A stretch of 64,000 nt of DNA, taken from the NCBI GenBank assembly GCA_902800365.1, contig CADCEF010000014.1:1-64000 (forward strand), written 5' to 3'. Position 1 is the stretch's first letter, and each line of letters begins with the position of its first letter. The translations under genes and the position numbers were made by a program. The DNA comes from an uncultured Prevotella sp. GTDB lineage: Bacteria > Bacteroidota > Bacteroidia > Bacteroidales > Bacteroidaceae. A model generated the notes under the pieces. It was not told where the DNA came from, searched no databases, and worked only from the letters and a program-made list of their open reading frames with translations. Shown here one piece after another: positions 7,871 through 17,172 of the stretch.

Positions 7871-8993
7871 ACATGTTATCGTAATACTTCTGATAATCGC
7901 CGCTGGTTACGTTGTCGAGCCACTCCTGGTTGTCGAGATACCAACGAACGGTCTTCTCGATACCCTCCTCGAACTGGAGTGAAGGCTCCCAACCAAGCTC
8001 ACGCTGCAGCTTAGAGCTGTCGATGGCGTAGCGCAGATCGTGACCAGCACGGTCTGTCACGAATGTAATCAGATCCATATCCTCGCCTTCCTTACGTCCC
8101 AGCAGGCGGTCTACTGTCTTGATCACCACCTTGATGATATCAATGTTTTTCCACTCGTTAAATCCACCGATATTATATGTATCGGCAATCTTACCCTCAT
8201 GGAAGATGACGTCGATGGCGCGAGCATGATCCTCTACATACAGCCAATCGCGCACGTTCTCGCCCTTGCCATATACAGGCAGCGGCTTGCGATGACGGAT
8301 ATTGTTGATGAACAGAGGAATCAGCTTCTCGGGGAACTGATAAGGACCATAGTTGTTCGAGCAGTTGGTTACTACTACTGGCATGCCGTAGGTATCGTGG
8401 AATGCGCGCACAAAGTGGTCGCTCGATGCCTTAGATGCTGAGTATGGTGAATGGGGATTATACTTGGTTGTCTCGAGGAAGAACTTATCGCCATAAGCCA
8501 GATGATGCTCTGAGCTCGAAGCTGTAGTGGTGAATGGAGGCTCAATGCCCTCTGGGTGTGTCAATTCGAGTGCGCCATACACCTCATCTGTAGAGATATG
8601 ATAGAATCGCTTACCCTCGTACTTCTCAGGCAGGCTCTCCCAATACAGCTTGGCAGCCTGCAACAGGCTCAAGGTTCCCATCACGTTGGTCTTGGCAAAT
8701 GTAAATGGATCCTTAATCGAGCGGTCTACATGACTCTCAGCAGCCAGGTGGATGATACCGTCAACCTTCTTGTCCTGCATCAGCTTGTAGAATGCGTCGA
8801 AGTCGCAGATGTCCATCTTAACGAACTCGTAGTTTGGTTTGTTCTCGATGTCCTTCAGGTTAGCCAAGTTACCAGCATAGGTAAGCTTGTCGAGGTTAAT
8901 GATGTGATACTCGGGATACTTGTTCACAAACAGGCGGACTACATGTGAGCCGATAAAGCCTGCACCTCCAGTAATAACGATAGTTCTTTTCAT
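7857..8993 (-). CDS. rfbB: RfbB: dTDP-glucose 4,6-dehydratase
   Basis: The 378-residue short-chain dehydrogenase starts with the NAD-binding GGAGFIGSHV (residues 9-18). It has STDEVYG (134-140) and the catalytic YxxxK in YSASKAS (Y184, K188). This is the full RmlB/RfbB pattern. It yields dTDP-4-keto-6-deoxyglucose, which the FdtA-like cupin and DegT enzyme downstream should use. No RfbA (thymidylyltransferase), RfbC or RfbD is in the window, so the dTDP-glucose comes from elsewhere. It is slightly longer than typical (about 355) because of inserts around residues 150-180. Confidence 0.95.
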   Translation of the reverse strand: MKRTIVITGGAGFIGSHVVRLFVNKYPEYHIINLDKLTYAGNLANLKDIENKPNYEFVKMDICDFDAFYKLMQDKKVDGIIHLAAESHVDRSIKDPFTFAKTNVMGTLSLLQAAKLYWESLPEKYEGKRFYHISTDEVYGALELTHPEGIEPPFTTTASSSEHHLAYGDKFFLETTKYNPHSPYSASKASSDHFVRAFHDTYGMPVVVTNCSNNYGPYQFPEKLIPLFINNIRHRKPLPVYGKGENVRDWLYVEDHARAIDVIFHEGKIADTYNIGGFNEWKNIDIIKVVIKTVDRLLGRKEGEDMDLITFVTDRAGHDLRYAIDSSKLQRELGWEPSLQFEEGIEKTVRWYLDNQEWLDNVTSGDYQKYYDNMYANR

Positions 8994-9184
8994 ATCTTTT
9001 GTTTATTTATTATAAAATCAAATAAAGGAGCTACAATCACACCATAAGTAACTGACATCAGCAATACATTCTGCCACGTTCTTACGTCGTTGAGCAAATA
9101 GCCCATCAGCATATATATCACAAAGAAACCTGCGATGTGGAGTAGCATCTTAAATATTATACTTGAGAGTTTTTTCTTATTCAT
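8990..9184 (-). CDS. Small membrane protein of unknown function
   Basis: This short protein of 64 residues starts with MNKKKLSS and then has two predicted membrane spans, around HIAGFFVIYMLMGYLL and VLLMSVTYGVIVAPLFDF. A TTG-started reading would add 8 residues (start 9208), but it overlaps the previous gene and lacks support, so I prefer ATG at 9184. The stop overlaps the rfbB start by 4 bases, which argues that it is a genuine operon member. I do not recognise the family. Confidence 0.6.
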   Translation of the reverse strand: MNKKKLSSIIFKMLLHIAGFFVIYMLMGYLLNDVRTWQNVLLMSVTYGVIVAPLFDFIINKQKI

Positions 9185-9200
9185 ATTTCTATATACTTTT

Positions 9201-9689
9201 TTACCCAAGAGTGATTACTTCTAAATCTTTAAATTCCTTTCCGTCGATGGTTAGGCGGACGAGGGTTCTGTCTTTATGCCAACCCTGTATGCCAGCGGCA
9301 CCTGGGTTGATGTGCAGAAGGTTTAGCGTCTTGTCGTACTTCACCTTCAGTATGTGCGAATGTCCAGCCACAAACAGCTGTGGCGGCATGGCATAGAGCT
9401 GCGAGCGTATTGAGGCATCGTAGTTGCCAGGATAGCCTCCGATATGCTTGATGAGCACATCCACATCCTCGCACTTAAAACGGTTCAGCTCGCGATACAT
9501 CAGTCGCAGGTCTCCCCCATCGCAGTTACCGCATACAGCGCGGAAGGGGCGGAATGCAGCCAACTTCTCGGCCACCTCTACGCTACCTATGTCGCCTGCG
9601 TGCCAAATCTCGTCGCAGGGTTCAAAGTAGTGCAGGTACTTATCGTCCCAATAGCTGTGAGTATCGCTCAGTATGCCGATTCTTTTCAT
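9201..9689 (-). CDS. YfcE/MJ0936-family metallophosphoesterase
   Basis: The 162-residue calcineurin-fold phosphoesterase shows the metal ligands in order: LSDTH (residue 9), HAGDIG (about 31), GNCD (about 54) and GHSH near residue 109. This matches the YfcE/Vps29-like phosphodiesterase family. The natural substrate is unknown. It overlaps the cytidylate-kinase-like gene upstream by 4 bases. Confidence 0.88.
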   Translation of the reverse strand: MKRIGILSDTHSYWDDKYLHYFEPCDEIWHAGDIGSVEVAEKLAAFRPFRAVCGNCDGGDLRLMYRELNRFKCEDVDVLIKHIGGYPGNYDASIRSQLYAMPPQLFVAGHSHILKVKYDKTLNLLHINPGAAGIQGWHKDRTLVRLTIDGKEFKDLEVITLG

Positions 9690-10303
9690 ATTCCAAATCG
9701 CTGACGGATATACTCAGCTATCAGTTTCTCTGTTGCCTCCAAGCCTAAGATGCTGGCATCTATGCAGAAGTCGTAACTCTCAGCAGCGCCCCACTTCTTA
9801 CCAGTATAGTAATTATAGTACTGCGCGCGTCGAGCCTCAACATGCTCAATCAGCTTGCGGGCCTGCTCAGCATCCAGTTGCTTTACCTTCGACACGATAC
9901 CTACGCGGAAGTCCATCGATGCAGTAATGAAGATATTCACCACATTGTCGAAGTCGCGCAGAACATAGTCGGCACATCGCCCAAGGAACACGCAACTGCC
10001 CTCGGTTGCTGCCTTCTGTATGGCATCGCTCTGAAACTTGAACAGACTCTCCTGCGAGAAGTTAGAGCCATACAGGTTGCCTCCACTAAGGTGTGGCGAC
10101 TGCATGTTTAGAAGTCCGCGAAGGAAACCTTTCTTCTCATCGTTCTGCTTGAAGAACTTCTCAGAGAATCCACTCTCTTTAGCAGCCAGATTAAGCAGTT
10201 CGCGATCGTAGAACTTTGCCTCGAAATCCTGTGCCAGCATCCTTCCGATTTCCTGTCCGCCAGCACCTACCTGTCTGCCTACATTAATGATTATATGTTT
10301 CAT
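9686..10303 (-). CDS. Cytidylate kinase-like protein (Cytidylate_kin2 family)
   Basis: From ATG at 10303 the 205-residue protein opens with MKHIIINVGRQVGAGGQEIG, a P-loop variant typical of the Cytidylate_kin2 family. It continues with GSCVFLGRCADYVLRD and an arginine-rich lid. The phosphate donor and acceptor are not proven for this family. The canonical Cmk of the organism may be elsewhere. The start codon forms an ATGA overlap with the MATE gene, which favours it over the longer reading. Confidence 0.8.
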   Translation of the reverse strand: MKHIIINVGRQVGAGGQEIGRMLAQDFEAKFYDRELLNLAAKESGFSEKFFKQNDEKKGFLRGLLNMQSPHLSGGNLYGSNFSQESLFKFQSDAIQKAATEGSCVFLGRCADYVLRDFDNVVNIFITASMDFRVGIVSKVKQLDAEQARKLIEHVEARRAQYYNYYTGKKWGAAESYDFCIDASILGLEATEKLIAEYIRQRFGI

Positions 10304-11667
10304 TGTTTCTTGAATTTCTTCATATACCACATCAGCATTGGAATGGTCATCGCAAACGAGCCGAAGTCGCTGGCTGGCATCGAATACCACACACCGTCAA
10401 GGTCCCAGAACATTGGGAACACAAACGCCATGGGCAACAGCAGGAACAGCTGGCGCGACAACGACAGGAATATAGAAACCTTTACCTTACCGATACTCTG
10501 GAAGAAGTGGGTAATCACGGCCTGCGATCCTACTACGAAGAACACCAGCATATCAAGCTTGATGCCTCGTGCCGAGAGGTTTATCAGCGTCTCGTCTGTA
10601 GTAAAGATACGCGCTATCTCGCGTGGGAAGAGCATACTCAGCGTCCAGCCCACCAACAGTATAGCAGTGGCACATCCGATGGCCAGGAAGAGGCATCGCA
10701 ACATGCGGTCGTATTTCTCAGCGCCATAGTTGTAGCCCACAATAGGCTGCATACCCTGGCACACACCCATCACAAACATAAAGAACATCATCACCACCGA
10801 GTTGGCTATAGAGTAAGCACCCACGGCCATATCGCCACCATAGTGAACAAACTGGTTGTTCATGACGATAACGATTACACACGATGTGGCATTCATAAGG
10901 AATGGCGACACGCCAATAGCTATGATATTCTGAACCAGTTGCTTCTTCAGCTTGTATATGCCACGCTTAAGGTGCAGCAGCTCGTTCTTGTTAGAGAACA
11001 GGCGCAGCTGCCAGCACATGGCCAGTGTCTGCGATGTTACTGTGGCAAGCGCTGCTCCGCGTATTCCCCAGCGGAACCACCATACAAACGTGAGCACCAG
11101 CACTATGTTCATGGCCACCGTAAACAGCACGGAGTACATGGCATACTTAGGTTTTCCTGCAGCACGCAGCACAGCGTTCAGTCCGAAGTACATGTGCGTA
11201 ACCATGTTACCCAGCAGAATCACAATCATAAACTCGCGGGCATATGGCAGGGTTACATCGCTGGCTCCGAAGAATCGCAGGATAGGATCAAGGAACAGCA
11301 GACTGATAGCCATAAACGCGAAACCTATTATAAGGTTCAGCGTAACGGTGTTACCAAGCAGATTCTGCGCTACCTTATAGTCTCTCTGACCTAACTTCAC
11401 ACTGATGCTTGCTGACGAGCCAACGCCCACAGCAGCACCAAAGGCAGCACTCAAGTTCATAAAGGGAAATGTGATGCCCAGACCAGCAATGGCCTCAGGA
11501 CCCACAATCTGTCCAATCATCGCACGGTCGATGATATTGTAGAGACTCGAAGCCGTCATGGCAACGATAGCGGGCAGGGCATATTGCCACAGCAACTGTC
11601 CAACAGGCTTCGTACCGAGCGCCAATGCAGCTTCTTTGTTATCACTCATCTTATTATTATTCTCCAT
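10300..11667 (-). CDS. MATE-family efflux transporter
   Basis: The 455-residue protein has about twelve membrane spans in two MATE halves. The first half starts with GQLLWQYALPAIVAMTASSLYNIIDRAMIG and the second with PFLMNATSCVIVIVMNNQFVHYG, both family-typical. It should be a Na+- or H+-coupled exporter of organic cations or related compounds. I chose ATG at 11667; a TTG start 12 bases upstream is less likely. It is the first gene of the ten-gene operon and has a good promoter just upstream. Confidence 0.9.
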   Translation of the reverse strand: MENNNKMSDNKEAALALGTKPVGQLLWQYALPAIVAMTASSLYNIIDRAMIGQIVGPEAIAGLGITFPFMNLSAAFGAAVGVGSSASISVKLGQRDYKVAQNLLGNTVTLNLIIGFAFMAISLLFLDPILRFFGASDVTLPYAREFMIVILLGNMVTHMYFGLNAVLRAAGKPKYAMYSVLFTVAMNIVLVLTFVWWFRWGIRGAALATVTSQTLAMCWQLRLFSNKNELLHLKRGIYKLKKQLVQNIIAIGVSPFLMNATSCVIVIVMNNQFVHYGGDMAVGAYSIANSVVMMFFMFVMGVCQGMQPIVGYNYGAEKYDRMLRCLFLAIGCATAILLVGWTLSMLFPREIARIFTTDETLINLSARGIKLDMLVFFVVGSQAVITHFFQSIGKVKVSIFLSLSRQLFLLLPMAFVFPMFWDLDGVWYSMPASDFGSFAMTIPMLMWYMKKFKKQ

Positions 11668-11676
11668 TTTCGACTG

Positions 11677-11708
11677 CAAAGGTATAAAAAAAACGGTAAA
11701 CTTACAAA
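11677..11708 (-). promoter_or_regulatory. Promoter of the MATE-to-aminotransferase operon
   Basis: On the minus strand TTTG (11705-11708), 20 bases, then TACCTTTG (11677-11684) lie directly before the MATE start. The leader would be only a few bases long. Confidence 0.75.
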
Positions 11709-11726
11709 CTTTTCAAAGAAAAGTAT

Positions 11727-11734
11727 TACCTTTG
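11727..11734 (+). promoter_or_regulatory. -7 element for the subtilase gene
   Basis: TACCTTTG lies 8 bases before ATG at 11743, giving an almost leaderless transcript. No clear -33 TTTG is seen. It is back to back with the MATE promoter. Confidence 0.5.
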
Positions 11735-11742
11735 CACTCGAT

Positions 11743-13203
11743 ATGCGAAAAGCCTTGATGCTGCTCAACCTTATCCTAGTAGCGCTAACCCTATCTCAAC
11801 GCGCCAGCGCGACTGCTCCTCCCAAGAAAAAATATCCTGGGGGTAAGTGCTATATCTGGCGTTACACACTCGAGGATAAGCGCGAGTCGGGCTACACTCT
11901 CGAGCGCCCTCAGCGATGGCTTTCGCACAAGAGCATCGAGCGCAGAAAGAAGCAAGGCCTGCCTCTCGATTCCACCGATCTGCCTGTAAGCACAGGCTAT
12001 CTCAAGGCTATCGAGCGCATGGCATACGAGGCCAATCGCAACACCAGGAAACTCTCTATCGAATCAAGGGTGATAGGCACCAGCCGCTGGAACAACTCTG
12101 TTCTGGTGCGTTCTGCTGATACCACTCTGCTTCAGGCCATTGGCCAGCAGGCATACGTCAAGCGCTGCGAGCAGGTATGGATAGCCCCTGACAGCATCGA
12201 GCGCATGATAAAGACCAAGGCCAACTACTATTTCAACTCGTGGGATAGTCTTAAGGGCAATGTATATGGTCACGGACACGAGCAGATTGAGATGCTAAAC
12301 GGCCATCGCCTGCATAACATCGGATATCGAGGCAAGGGCATCACAATCGCCATTCTCGATGGCGGATTCATGAATGCCGACCAGATTCCAGCCTTCCAGC
12401 ATGCCAATATCGAGGGCGCCAAGGACTTTGTATATCCCAACAGCCCCTATTTCTATCAGGAGACCGATCATGGCACAAAGGTACTGTCTACCATGGCCAC
12501 TAACGAGCCCGAGGTGCTTGTGGGCACTGCGCCCGAAGCACGCTACTGGCTGCTGCGATGCGAAGACCAGCAGACAGAGCAACCTGTTGAGGAAGACTAC
12601 TGGGCTATGGCTGCCGAGTTTGCCGACTCGCTTGGAGCCGACATCATCACATCGAGCTTAGGCTACACAGAATACGATAATCTGCCAGGCTATTACCATC
12701 AGTACGATCTTGATGGTCATACCTCTTTTATATCGCGTACAGCGTCGATGCTGGCCAGCAAGGGCATCATCCTTGTAAACTCGGCTGGCAACAGCGGCAT
12801 GGGGCCTTGGAAGAAGATTACCTTCCCTGCAGATGCTGAGAACACCCTCACCGTTGGCGCACTTAATCAACAAGGCGTAAACGCCCCGTTCAGCGGTGTT
12901 GGTCCTACTCAGGACATGCGCATAAAGCCCGATGTTATGGCACTTGGCAGTCCTGCCAGCCTTATCTCTGGTCGTGGCGGAGTAATCCGCGACATGGGCA
13001 CATCGTTCTCTACGCCTATCATCGCAGGTCTTGTGGCCTGTTTGTGGCAAGCCCTGCCCAATAAGACGGCCATGGAGATTATGGATCTTGTTCGCCAGAA
13101 CAGCAGTAATCACGAGAAGCCCGATAATGTGTATGGCTACGGCACTCCGAACTTCTGGAGGGCGTATATGATTGGCAGGGCCAATATAGAGGTAAAAAGG
13201 TGA
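11743..13203 (+). CDS. Secreted subtilisin-like serine protease (S8)
   Basis: From ATG at 11743 the 486-residue protein begins with a signal peptide (MRKALMLLNLILVALTLSQRASA). It has the S8 triad: Asp in ITIAILDGGF (near 205), His in DHGTKVLSTMA (near 243) and Ser in MGTSFSTPIIAG (near 420). The oxyanion Asn lies in LVNSAGNSG. An N-terminal prodomain-like region of about 180 residues precedes the catalytic domain. Export to the periplasm or surface is expected. The upstream in-frame extension is not protein-like. The gene is followed by a GGTGAAA-type repeat that supplies the GTG start of xseA. Confidence 0.88.
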   Translation: MRKALMLLNLILVALTLSQRASATAPPKKKYPGGKCYIWRYTLEDKRESGYTLERPQRWLSHKSIERRKKQGLPLDSTDLPVSTGYLKAIERMAYEANRNTRKLSIESRVIGTSRWNNSVLVRSADTTLLQAIGQQAYVKRCEQVWIAPDSIERMIKTKANYYFNSWDSLKGNVYGHGHEQIEMLNGHRLHNIGYRGKGITIAILDGGFMNADQIPAFQHANIEGAKDFVYPNSPYFYQETDHGTKVLSTMATNEPEVLVGTAPEARYWLLRCEDQQTEQPVEEDYWAMAAEFADSLGADIITSSLGYTEYDNLPGYYHQYDLDGHTSFISRTASMLASKGIILVNSAGNSGMGPWKKITFPADAENTLTVGALNQQGVNAPFSGVGPTQDMRIKPDVMALGSPASLISGRGGVIRDMGTSFSTPIIAGLVACLWQALPNKTAMEIMDLVRQNSSNHEKPDNVYGYGTPNFWRAYMIGRANIEVKR

Positions 13204-13215
13204 AAGGGTGAAAAG

Positions 13216-14442
13216 GTGAAAGATAAGAGGTTTTCTTTGCTGGAGCTTAATCGAATGGTTCGCGAATCCATCGAGTGCGAGATGCCCGAAGAATATTGGG
13301 TAGAGGCCGAATTGAGCGAGTGCAGAGAGACACGCGGCCACTGCTACATGGAACTTATCCAGAAAGACGAGCTCTCTGCCACCCCCGTAGCCAAAGCCCC
13401 AGCCAAGTGCTGGGCCAACAAGTGGCTCACCATCCGCCCTTATTTTGAACGCATCACTGGTCAGCAGTTGCATGCTGGCATGAAGGTGCTGTTGCAGGTA
13501 TATCCACAGTTCCACGAGGCCTACGGGTTCTCATGGATTGTAAACGATATCGACCCCACATACACCATTGGCGACATGGCCCGCAAGCGCCAGGAGATAA
13601 TAAAGAAGCTCAAGGACGAGGGCGTGTTCGACCTCCAGAAAGAGCTCCAGTTGCCCATGTTCTGCCAGCGTATAGCAGTTATATCATCGCAGACAGCCGC
13701 AGGATATGGCGACTTCTGCAATCAATTGGCTGACAACCCCTACGGCTTTAAGTTCGAAACCCAGCTATTCCCCGCCACCATGCAGGGCGAAGGTGTAGAA
13801 CAGAGCATCATCTCCGCCCTTGAGCGCATTTATGACACGGATTACGACTGCGTCGTCATCATCCGTGGTGGTGGTGCCACCAGCGACATGAGCGGCTTCG
13901 ACACTCTGGCATTGGCAGAGAACGTAGCCAACTTCCCCATACCTATTATTACTGGTATTGGTCATGAGCGCGATGAGAGCATACTTGATATGGTATCCCA
14001 CACGCGCGTAAAAACCCCTACAGCTGCAGCAGCATTCCTTATCGAGCACCTAAAGGAGGTTCTCGATGTAATCGATAGCTCGCAAGATCGCATCGCACGA
14101 TACGCTCAGCAGAAACTCACAACTCTCAATTCTCAACTCGCGATTGTATCTGAGTCAATCCCCCGATTGTTCTCGTTGGTTAAGACCCGTCAGGAGTCGA
14201 AGCTCGACATCTTCGAGCAGCGCATGCGCACCTCTATCGACCGTCGACTAACAAGCGAGAGTCACAAGTTAGAGTTGATCAGCGAGAAGCTCAAGGCTCT
14301 CGACCCCACCCTGTTGCTGGCCCGAGGCTATAGCATCACCATGCACAACGGTCATGCCGTGCGCGATGCCTCCACCCTCGCCCCAGGCACCGAAATCGAA
14401 ACCCGCCTTGCCAAAGGCACTATTCACTCAATTATAAAATGA
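13216..14442 (+). CDS. xseA: XseA: exodeoxyribonuclease VII large subunit
   Basis: The 408-residue protein has an N-terminal OB-fold (SLLELNRMVRESIE, YWVEAELSECRETRGHCYMEL). The exonuclease core includes IAVISSQTAAGYGDF, RGGGATSDMSGFD and TGIGHERDESILD, followed by a coiled coil. The start is GTG; no closer ATG fits. It cleaves single-stranded DNA with XseB, whose gene overlaps it by 4 bases. Near residues 300-310 (about 14114-14141) a short run of CTCAATT-like repeats encodes LTTLNSQL within the coiled-coil region. Confidence 0.93.
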   Translation: MKDKRFSLLELNRMVRESIECEMPEEYWVEAELSECRETRGHCYMELIQKDELSATPVAKAPAKCWANKWLTIRPYFERITGQQLHAGMKVLLQVYPQFHEAYGFSWIVNDIDPTYTIGDMARKRQEIIKKLKDEGVFDLQKELQLPMFCQRIAVISSQTAAGYGDFCNQLADNPYGFKFETQLFPATMQGEGVEQSIISALERIYDTDYDCVVIIRGGGATSDMSGFDTLALAENVANFPIPIITGIGHERDESILDMVSHTRVKTPTAAAAFLIEHLKEVLDVIDSSQDRIARYAQQKLTTLNSQLAIVSESIPRLFSLVKTRQESKLDIFEQRMRTSIDRRLTSESHKLELISEKLKALDPTLLLARGYSITMHNGHAVRDASTLAPGTEIETRLAKGTIHSIIK

Positions 14443-14630
14443 AAGAAGACGTAAAATACGAGGCGGCTATGGCCGAACTACAAGCCATCGTCCGCAAGAT
14501 GGAGAACGACGAACTCGACATCGACCAGATGGCCGAGCAGTTGAAACGCGCCCAGGAGTTAATCAAGCTCTGCAAGGACAAACTCACCAAAACCGACGCT
14601 GAAATCAAGAAAATACTTACGGATCAGTAA
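14439..14630 (+). CDS. xseB: XseB: exodeoxyribonuclease VII small subunit
   Basis: The 63-residue helical protein starts MKEDVKYEAAMAELQAIVRKM and matches the XseB pattern (LxxIVxxLExxELxLxxxLxxYEEG-like, here MENDELDIDQMAEQLKRAQEL). It overlaps xseA by ATGA and forms the exonuclease VII complex with it. The length is normal. Confidence 0.92.
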   Translation: MKEDVKYEAAMAELQAIVRKMENDELDIDQMAEQLKRAQELIKLCKDKLTKTDAEIKKILTDQ

Positions 14631-14719
14631 TTTTTTCGAGAAAAATTCGTTGATTTGGTATTAATTACGTACTTTTGCGTTCTAAATTGAAAGTTTTACA
14701 TAGAAAAAGATATTGCAAT

Positions 14720-15736
14720 ATGAAAAATCTGGATTGGGGTAGTCTGTCTTTCGGCTACATGAAGACCGACTACAATGTACGTTGCTACTATCGCGACGGC
14801 AAGTGGGGCGAAATAGAAGTTTGCTCCGACGAGTATCTGAATCTGCACATGGCCGCCACCTGTCTGCACTATGGTCAGGAGGCATTCGAGGGTCTTAAGG
14901 CATATCGCTGTCCTGATGGTAAGGTGCGCATTTTCCGTGTCGACGAGAATGCCAAGCGCCTTCAGTCAACCTGTCGCGGCATTCTGATGCCCGAGGTGAG
15001 CACAGAGCTCTTCACAGAGATGGTAAAGAAGGTTGTCCGCCTCAATCAGGAGTGGATTCCAACCTACGAGAGTGGCGCTACACTCTACATCCGTCCACTG
15101 CTCATCGGTACCAGCGCTCAGGTAGGTGTTCACCCAGCTAAGGAGTACTGCTTCCTTATCTTCGTAACCCCAGTAGGCCCATACTTCAAGGGAGGTTTCT
15201 CAAGCAATCCTTACGTCATCGTTCGCGACTACGACCGTTCTGCTCCTCTCGGAACAGGTAAGTATAAGGTAGGTGGAAACTACGCGGCCTCTCTCTTTGC
15301 CAACAATCTGGCACACGAGAAGGGATATGCCTGCGAGTTCTATCTCGACGCCAAAGAGAAGAAGTACATCGACGAGTGCGGTGCTGCCAACTTCTTTGGT
15401 ATCAAGAACAACACCTACGTCACCCCAAAGTCAACCTCTATCCTGCCCTCTATCACCAATAAGAGCTTGATGCAGGTTGCTGAGGACTTAGGCATGAAGG
15501 TTGAGCGCCGCCCAATTCCTGAAGAGGAGCTCGAGACCTTCGAGGAGGCAGGAGCTTGCGGAACAGCAGCCGTTATCTCACCTATCAGCTATATCGACGA
15601 CCTTGACACAGGCAAGCGTTACAGCTTTGGCGAGAAGCCAGGACCACAGTCAAAGAAACTCTTCGACACTCTGCGCGGTATTCAGTACGGCGAGATTGAG
15701 GACAAGCACGGTTGGACCACAGTAGTAATCGAGTAA
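14720..15736 (+). CDS. ilvE: IlvE: branched-chain-amino-acid aminotransferase
   Basis: The 338-residue class IV PLP aminotransferase is close in length to other type-II IlvE proteins. Conserved parts are YGQEAFEGLKAYR, the PLP lysine in GTGKYKVGGNYAAS (near 181), and the late EEAGACGTAAVISPI. It interconverts valine, leucine and isoleucine with their 2-oxo acids. ATG at 14720 is preferred to the longer frame, which begins in the promoter region (TACTTTTG at 14670-14677). Confidence 0.93.
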   Translation: MKNLDWGSLSFGYMKTDYNVRCYYRDGKWGEIEVCSDEYLNLHMAATCLHYGQEAFEGLKAYRCPDGKVRIFRVDENAKRLQSTCRGILMPEVSTELFTEMVKKVVRLNQEWIPTYESGATLYIRPLLIGTSAQVGVHPAKEYCFLIFVTPVGPYFKGGFSSNPYVIVRDYDRSAPLGTGKYKVGGNYAASLFANNLAHEKGYACEFYLDAKEKKYIDECGAANFFGIKNNTYVTPKSTSILPSITNKSLMQVAEDLGMKVERRPIPEEELETFEEAGACGTAAVISPISYIDDLDTGKRYSFGEKPGPQSKKLFDTLRGIQYGEIEDKHGWTTVVIE

Positions 15737-15757
15737 TAAGTAGTAAATATCAACCAT

Positions 15758-16282
15758 ATGAAAGAATTACCTACACTCGGATTTACAGAGGCAGTTAAAC
15801 TCGCCTCAGGCCGTATACTTGACTTCAAAGGTCGCAGTCGTCGTTCAGAGTTCTGGTGGTGGATGCTTGTAGTGTTCGTTGTTGGTTTCTGCGTTTCGCT
15901 GTTCATCAGCAACATGCTCGTCAGCAGCATCTGGGCCATCCTCTATATGTTCTGCGGTCTGTCAGCCACAGCCCGCCGCCTGCAAGACTCTGGCAAGAGT
16001 GCCGTTTGGGTTTACATCAGCTATGCATTAGGATGCGCATCTACGCTCTATGTTTCCACATCAGGTGCCATCGCAGCCCTTATGGATAAGATGGACAGTG
16101 CCCATCCCAATCAGGCAGCCATCGAGAAGATAGCGATGCAATACGCAGGCGATTTCGCCATCATGGGTCTTTTAGGATGCATCTTCATGGTGTCGTGCCT
16201 CATAGTGTTCATCATGACCCTGATCGACAGCAAGCCCGCAGCCAACAAATACGGCCCCTCACCCAAATACGTTGAGGAATAA
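15758..16282 (+). CDS. DUF805 membrane protein
   Basis: The 174-residue protein shows the DUF805 signature: an N-terminal FKGRSRRSEFWWW segment and about four membrane spans, with RRLQDSGKS between spans. The family function is unknown. It follows ilvE by 21 bases, probably in the same transcript, and a strong terminator follows. Confidence 0.88.
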   Translation: MKELPTLGFTEAVKLASGRILDFKGRSRRSEFWWWMLVVFVVGFCVSLFISNMLVSSIWAILYMFCGLSATARRLQDSGKSAVWVYISYALGCASTLYVSTSGAIAALMDKMDSAHPNQAAIEKIAMQYAGDFAIMGLLGCIFMVSCLIVFIMTLIDSKPAANKYGPSPKYVEE

Positions 16283-16287
16283 TCAAT

Positions 16288-16321
16288 AAAAAAGCCCTGC
16301 TCAAGTTGAGCGGGGCTTTTG
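16288..16321 (+). terminator. Terminator after the DUF805 gene
   Basis: AAAAGCCCTGCTCA and TGAGCGGGGCTTTT form a long GC-rich hairpin with a T-tail. Confidence 0.88.
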
Positions 16322-16349
16322 CTTATTGTAAGTTAAATAAACGGTTTTT

Positions 16350-16381
16350 TTTGGATTTTTGCTCGCTTATTCGTACCTTTG
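16350..16381 (+). promoter_or_regulatory. Promoter of trmB
   Basis: TTTG (16350-16353), 20 bases, TACCTTTG (16374-16381). The 33 bases 16350-16382 are identical to 53743-53775, the promoter of the DUF3467 gene. Confidence 0.8.
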
Positions 16382-16397
16382 CAGCGCAATTTTAATT

Positions 16398-17168
16398 ATG
16401 GGAAAAGGTAAGTTAGCTAAATTTGCGGACATGGAGACATATGAGAATGTGTTCCAGTATCCGTTTTCAGTAATCGAGAATGTGCCATTCGACATGAAGG
16501 GGCACTGGCATGAGCAGTACTTCCACAACCAGAACCCTATTGTGCTGGAACTGGGTTGCGGAAAAGGAGAATATACGGTGGAGCTGGCAAAACTCTACCC
16601 AAACATGAACTTTATTGGTGTAGACATTAAGGGTGCACGTATGTGGACTGGCGCTACTCAGGCCCTGAACGAGGGACTGAAGAACGTGGCGTTTCTGCGT
16701 ACAAACATCGAGATAATAGAACGCTTCTTCACAGAAGACGAAGTGCAGGAGATATGGCTGACTTTCAGCGACCCTCAGATGAAGAACCCACGCAAACGAC
16801 TGACATCAACTTTCTTCATGAACCGCTATCGTAAGTTCTTGGTGGATGGCGGAACAATACACCTGAAGACTGACTCGAACTTCCTGTTTACTTACACAAA
16901 GTATATGGTGGAGAAGAACAGTCTGCCAGTATTGTTCTGTACTGACGACCTGTATCATGATGAGCGTATAGACGAGGATACAGAGAAGATACTGGCTATC
17001 CAGACATACTACGAGAGCATGTGGATAGCACGAGGACTGAACATAAAATATATGAAGTGGAACCTGCCACGAACAGGCGAACTCGTAGAGCCCGAGGTGG
17101 AGATAGAACTGGATGACTATCGAAGCTACTCTCGCTCGAAGCGCAGTTCGCTGGAAAAGAGTAAATAA
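16398..17168 (+). CDS. trmB: TrmB: tRNA (guanine-46-N7)-methyltransferase
   Basis: The 256-residue protein has the SAM-binding [18 protein letters not shown] (residues about 53-70) and the TrmB motif [13 protein letters not shown], a variant of the usual FPDPWPKxRHxKRR. It methylates G46 in the variable loop of tRNAs. ATG at 16398 follows the promoter by 17 bases. The longer reading would start upstream of the promoter and is rejected. Confidence 0.92.
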   Translation: MGKGKLAKFADMETYENVFQYPFSVIENVPFDMKGHWHEQYFHNQNPIVLELGCGKGEYTVELAKLYPNMNFIGVDIKGARMWTGATQALNEGLKNVAFLRTNIEIIERFFTEDEVQEIWLTFSDPQMKNPRKRLTSTFFMNRYRKFLVDGGTIHLKTDSNFLFTYTKYMVEKNSLPVLFCTDDLYHDERIDEDTEKILAIQTYYESMWIARGLNIKYMKWNLPRTGELVEPEVEIELDDYRSYSRSKRSSLEKSK

Positions 17169-17172
17169 TTTA

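Noticed and set aside
10303-11394. Long histidine-rich plus-strand frame opposite the MATE gene.
   Set aside because: It is an antisense shadow of a clear transporter gene with no family similarity.
12658-13515. 285-codon minus-strand frame opposite the subtilase and xseA.
   Set aside because: It crosses two well-supported plus-strand genes and has no recognisable domain.
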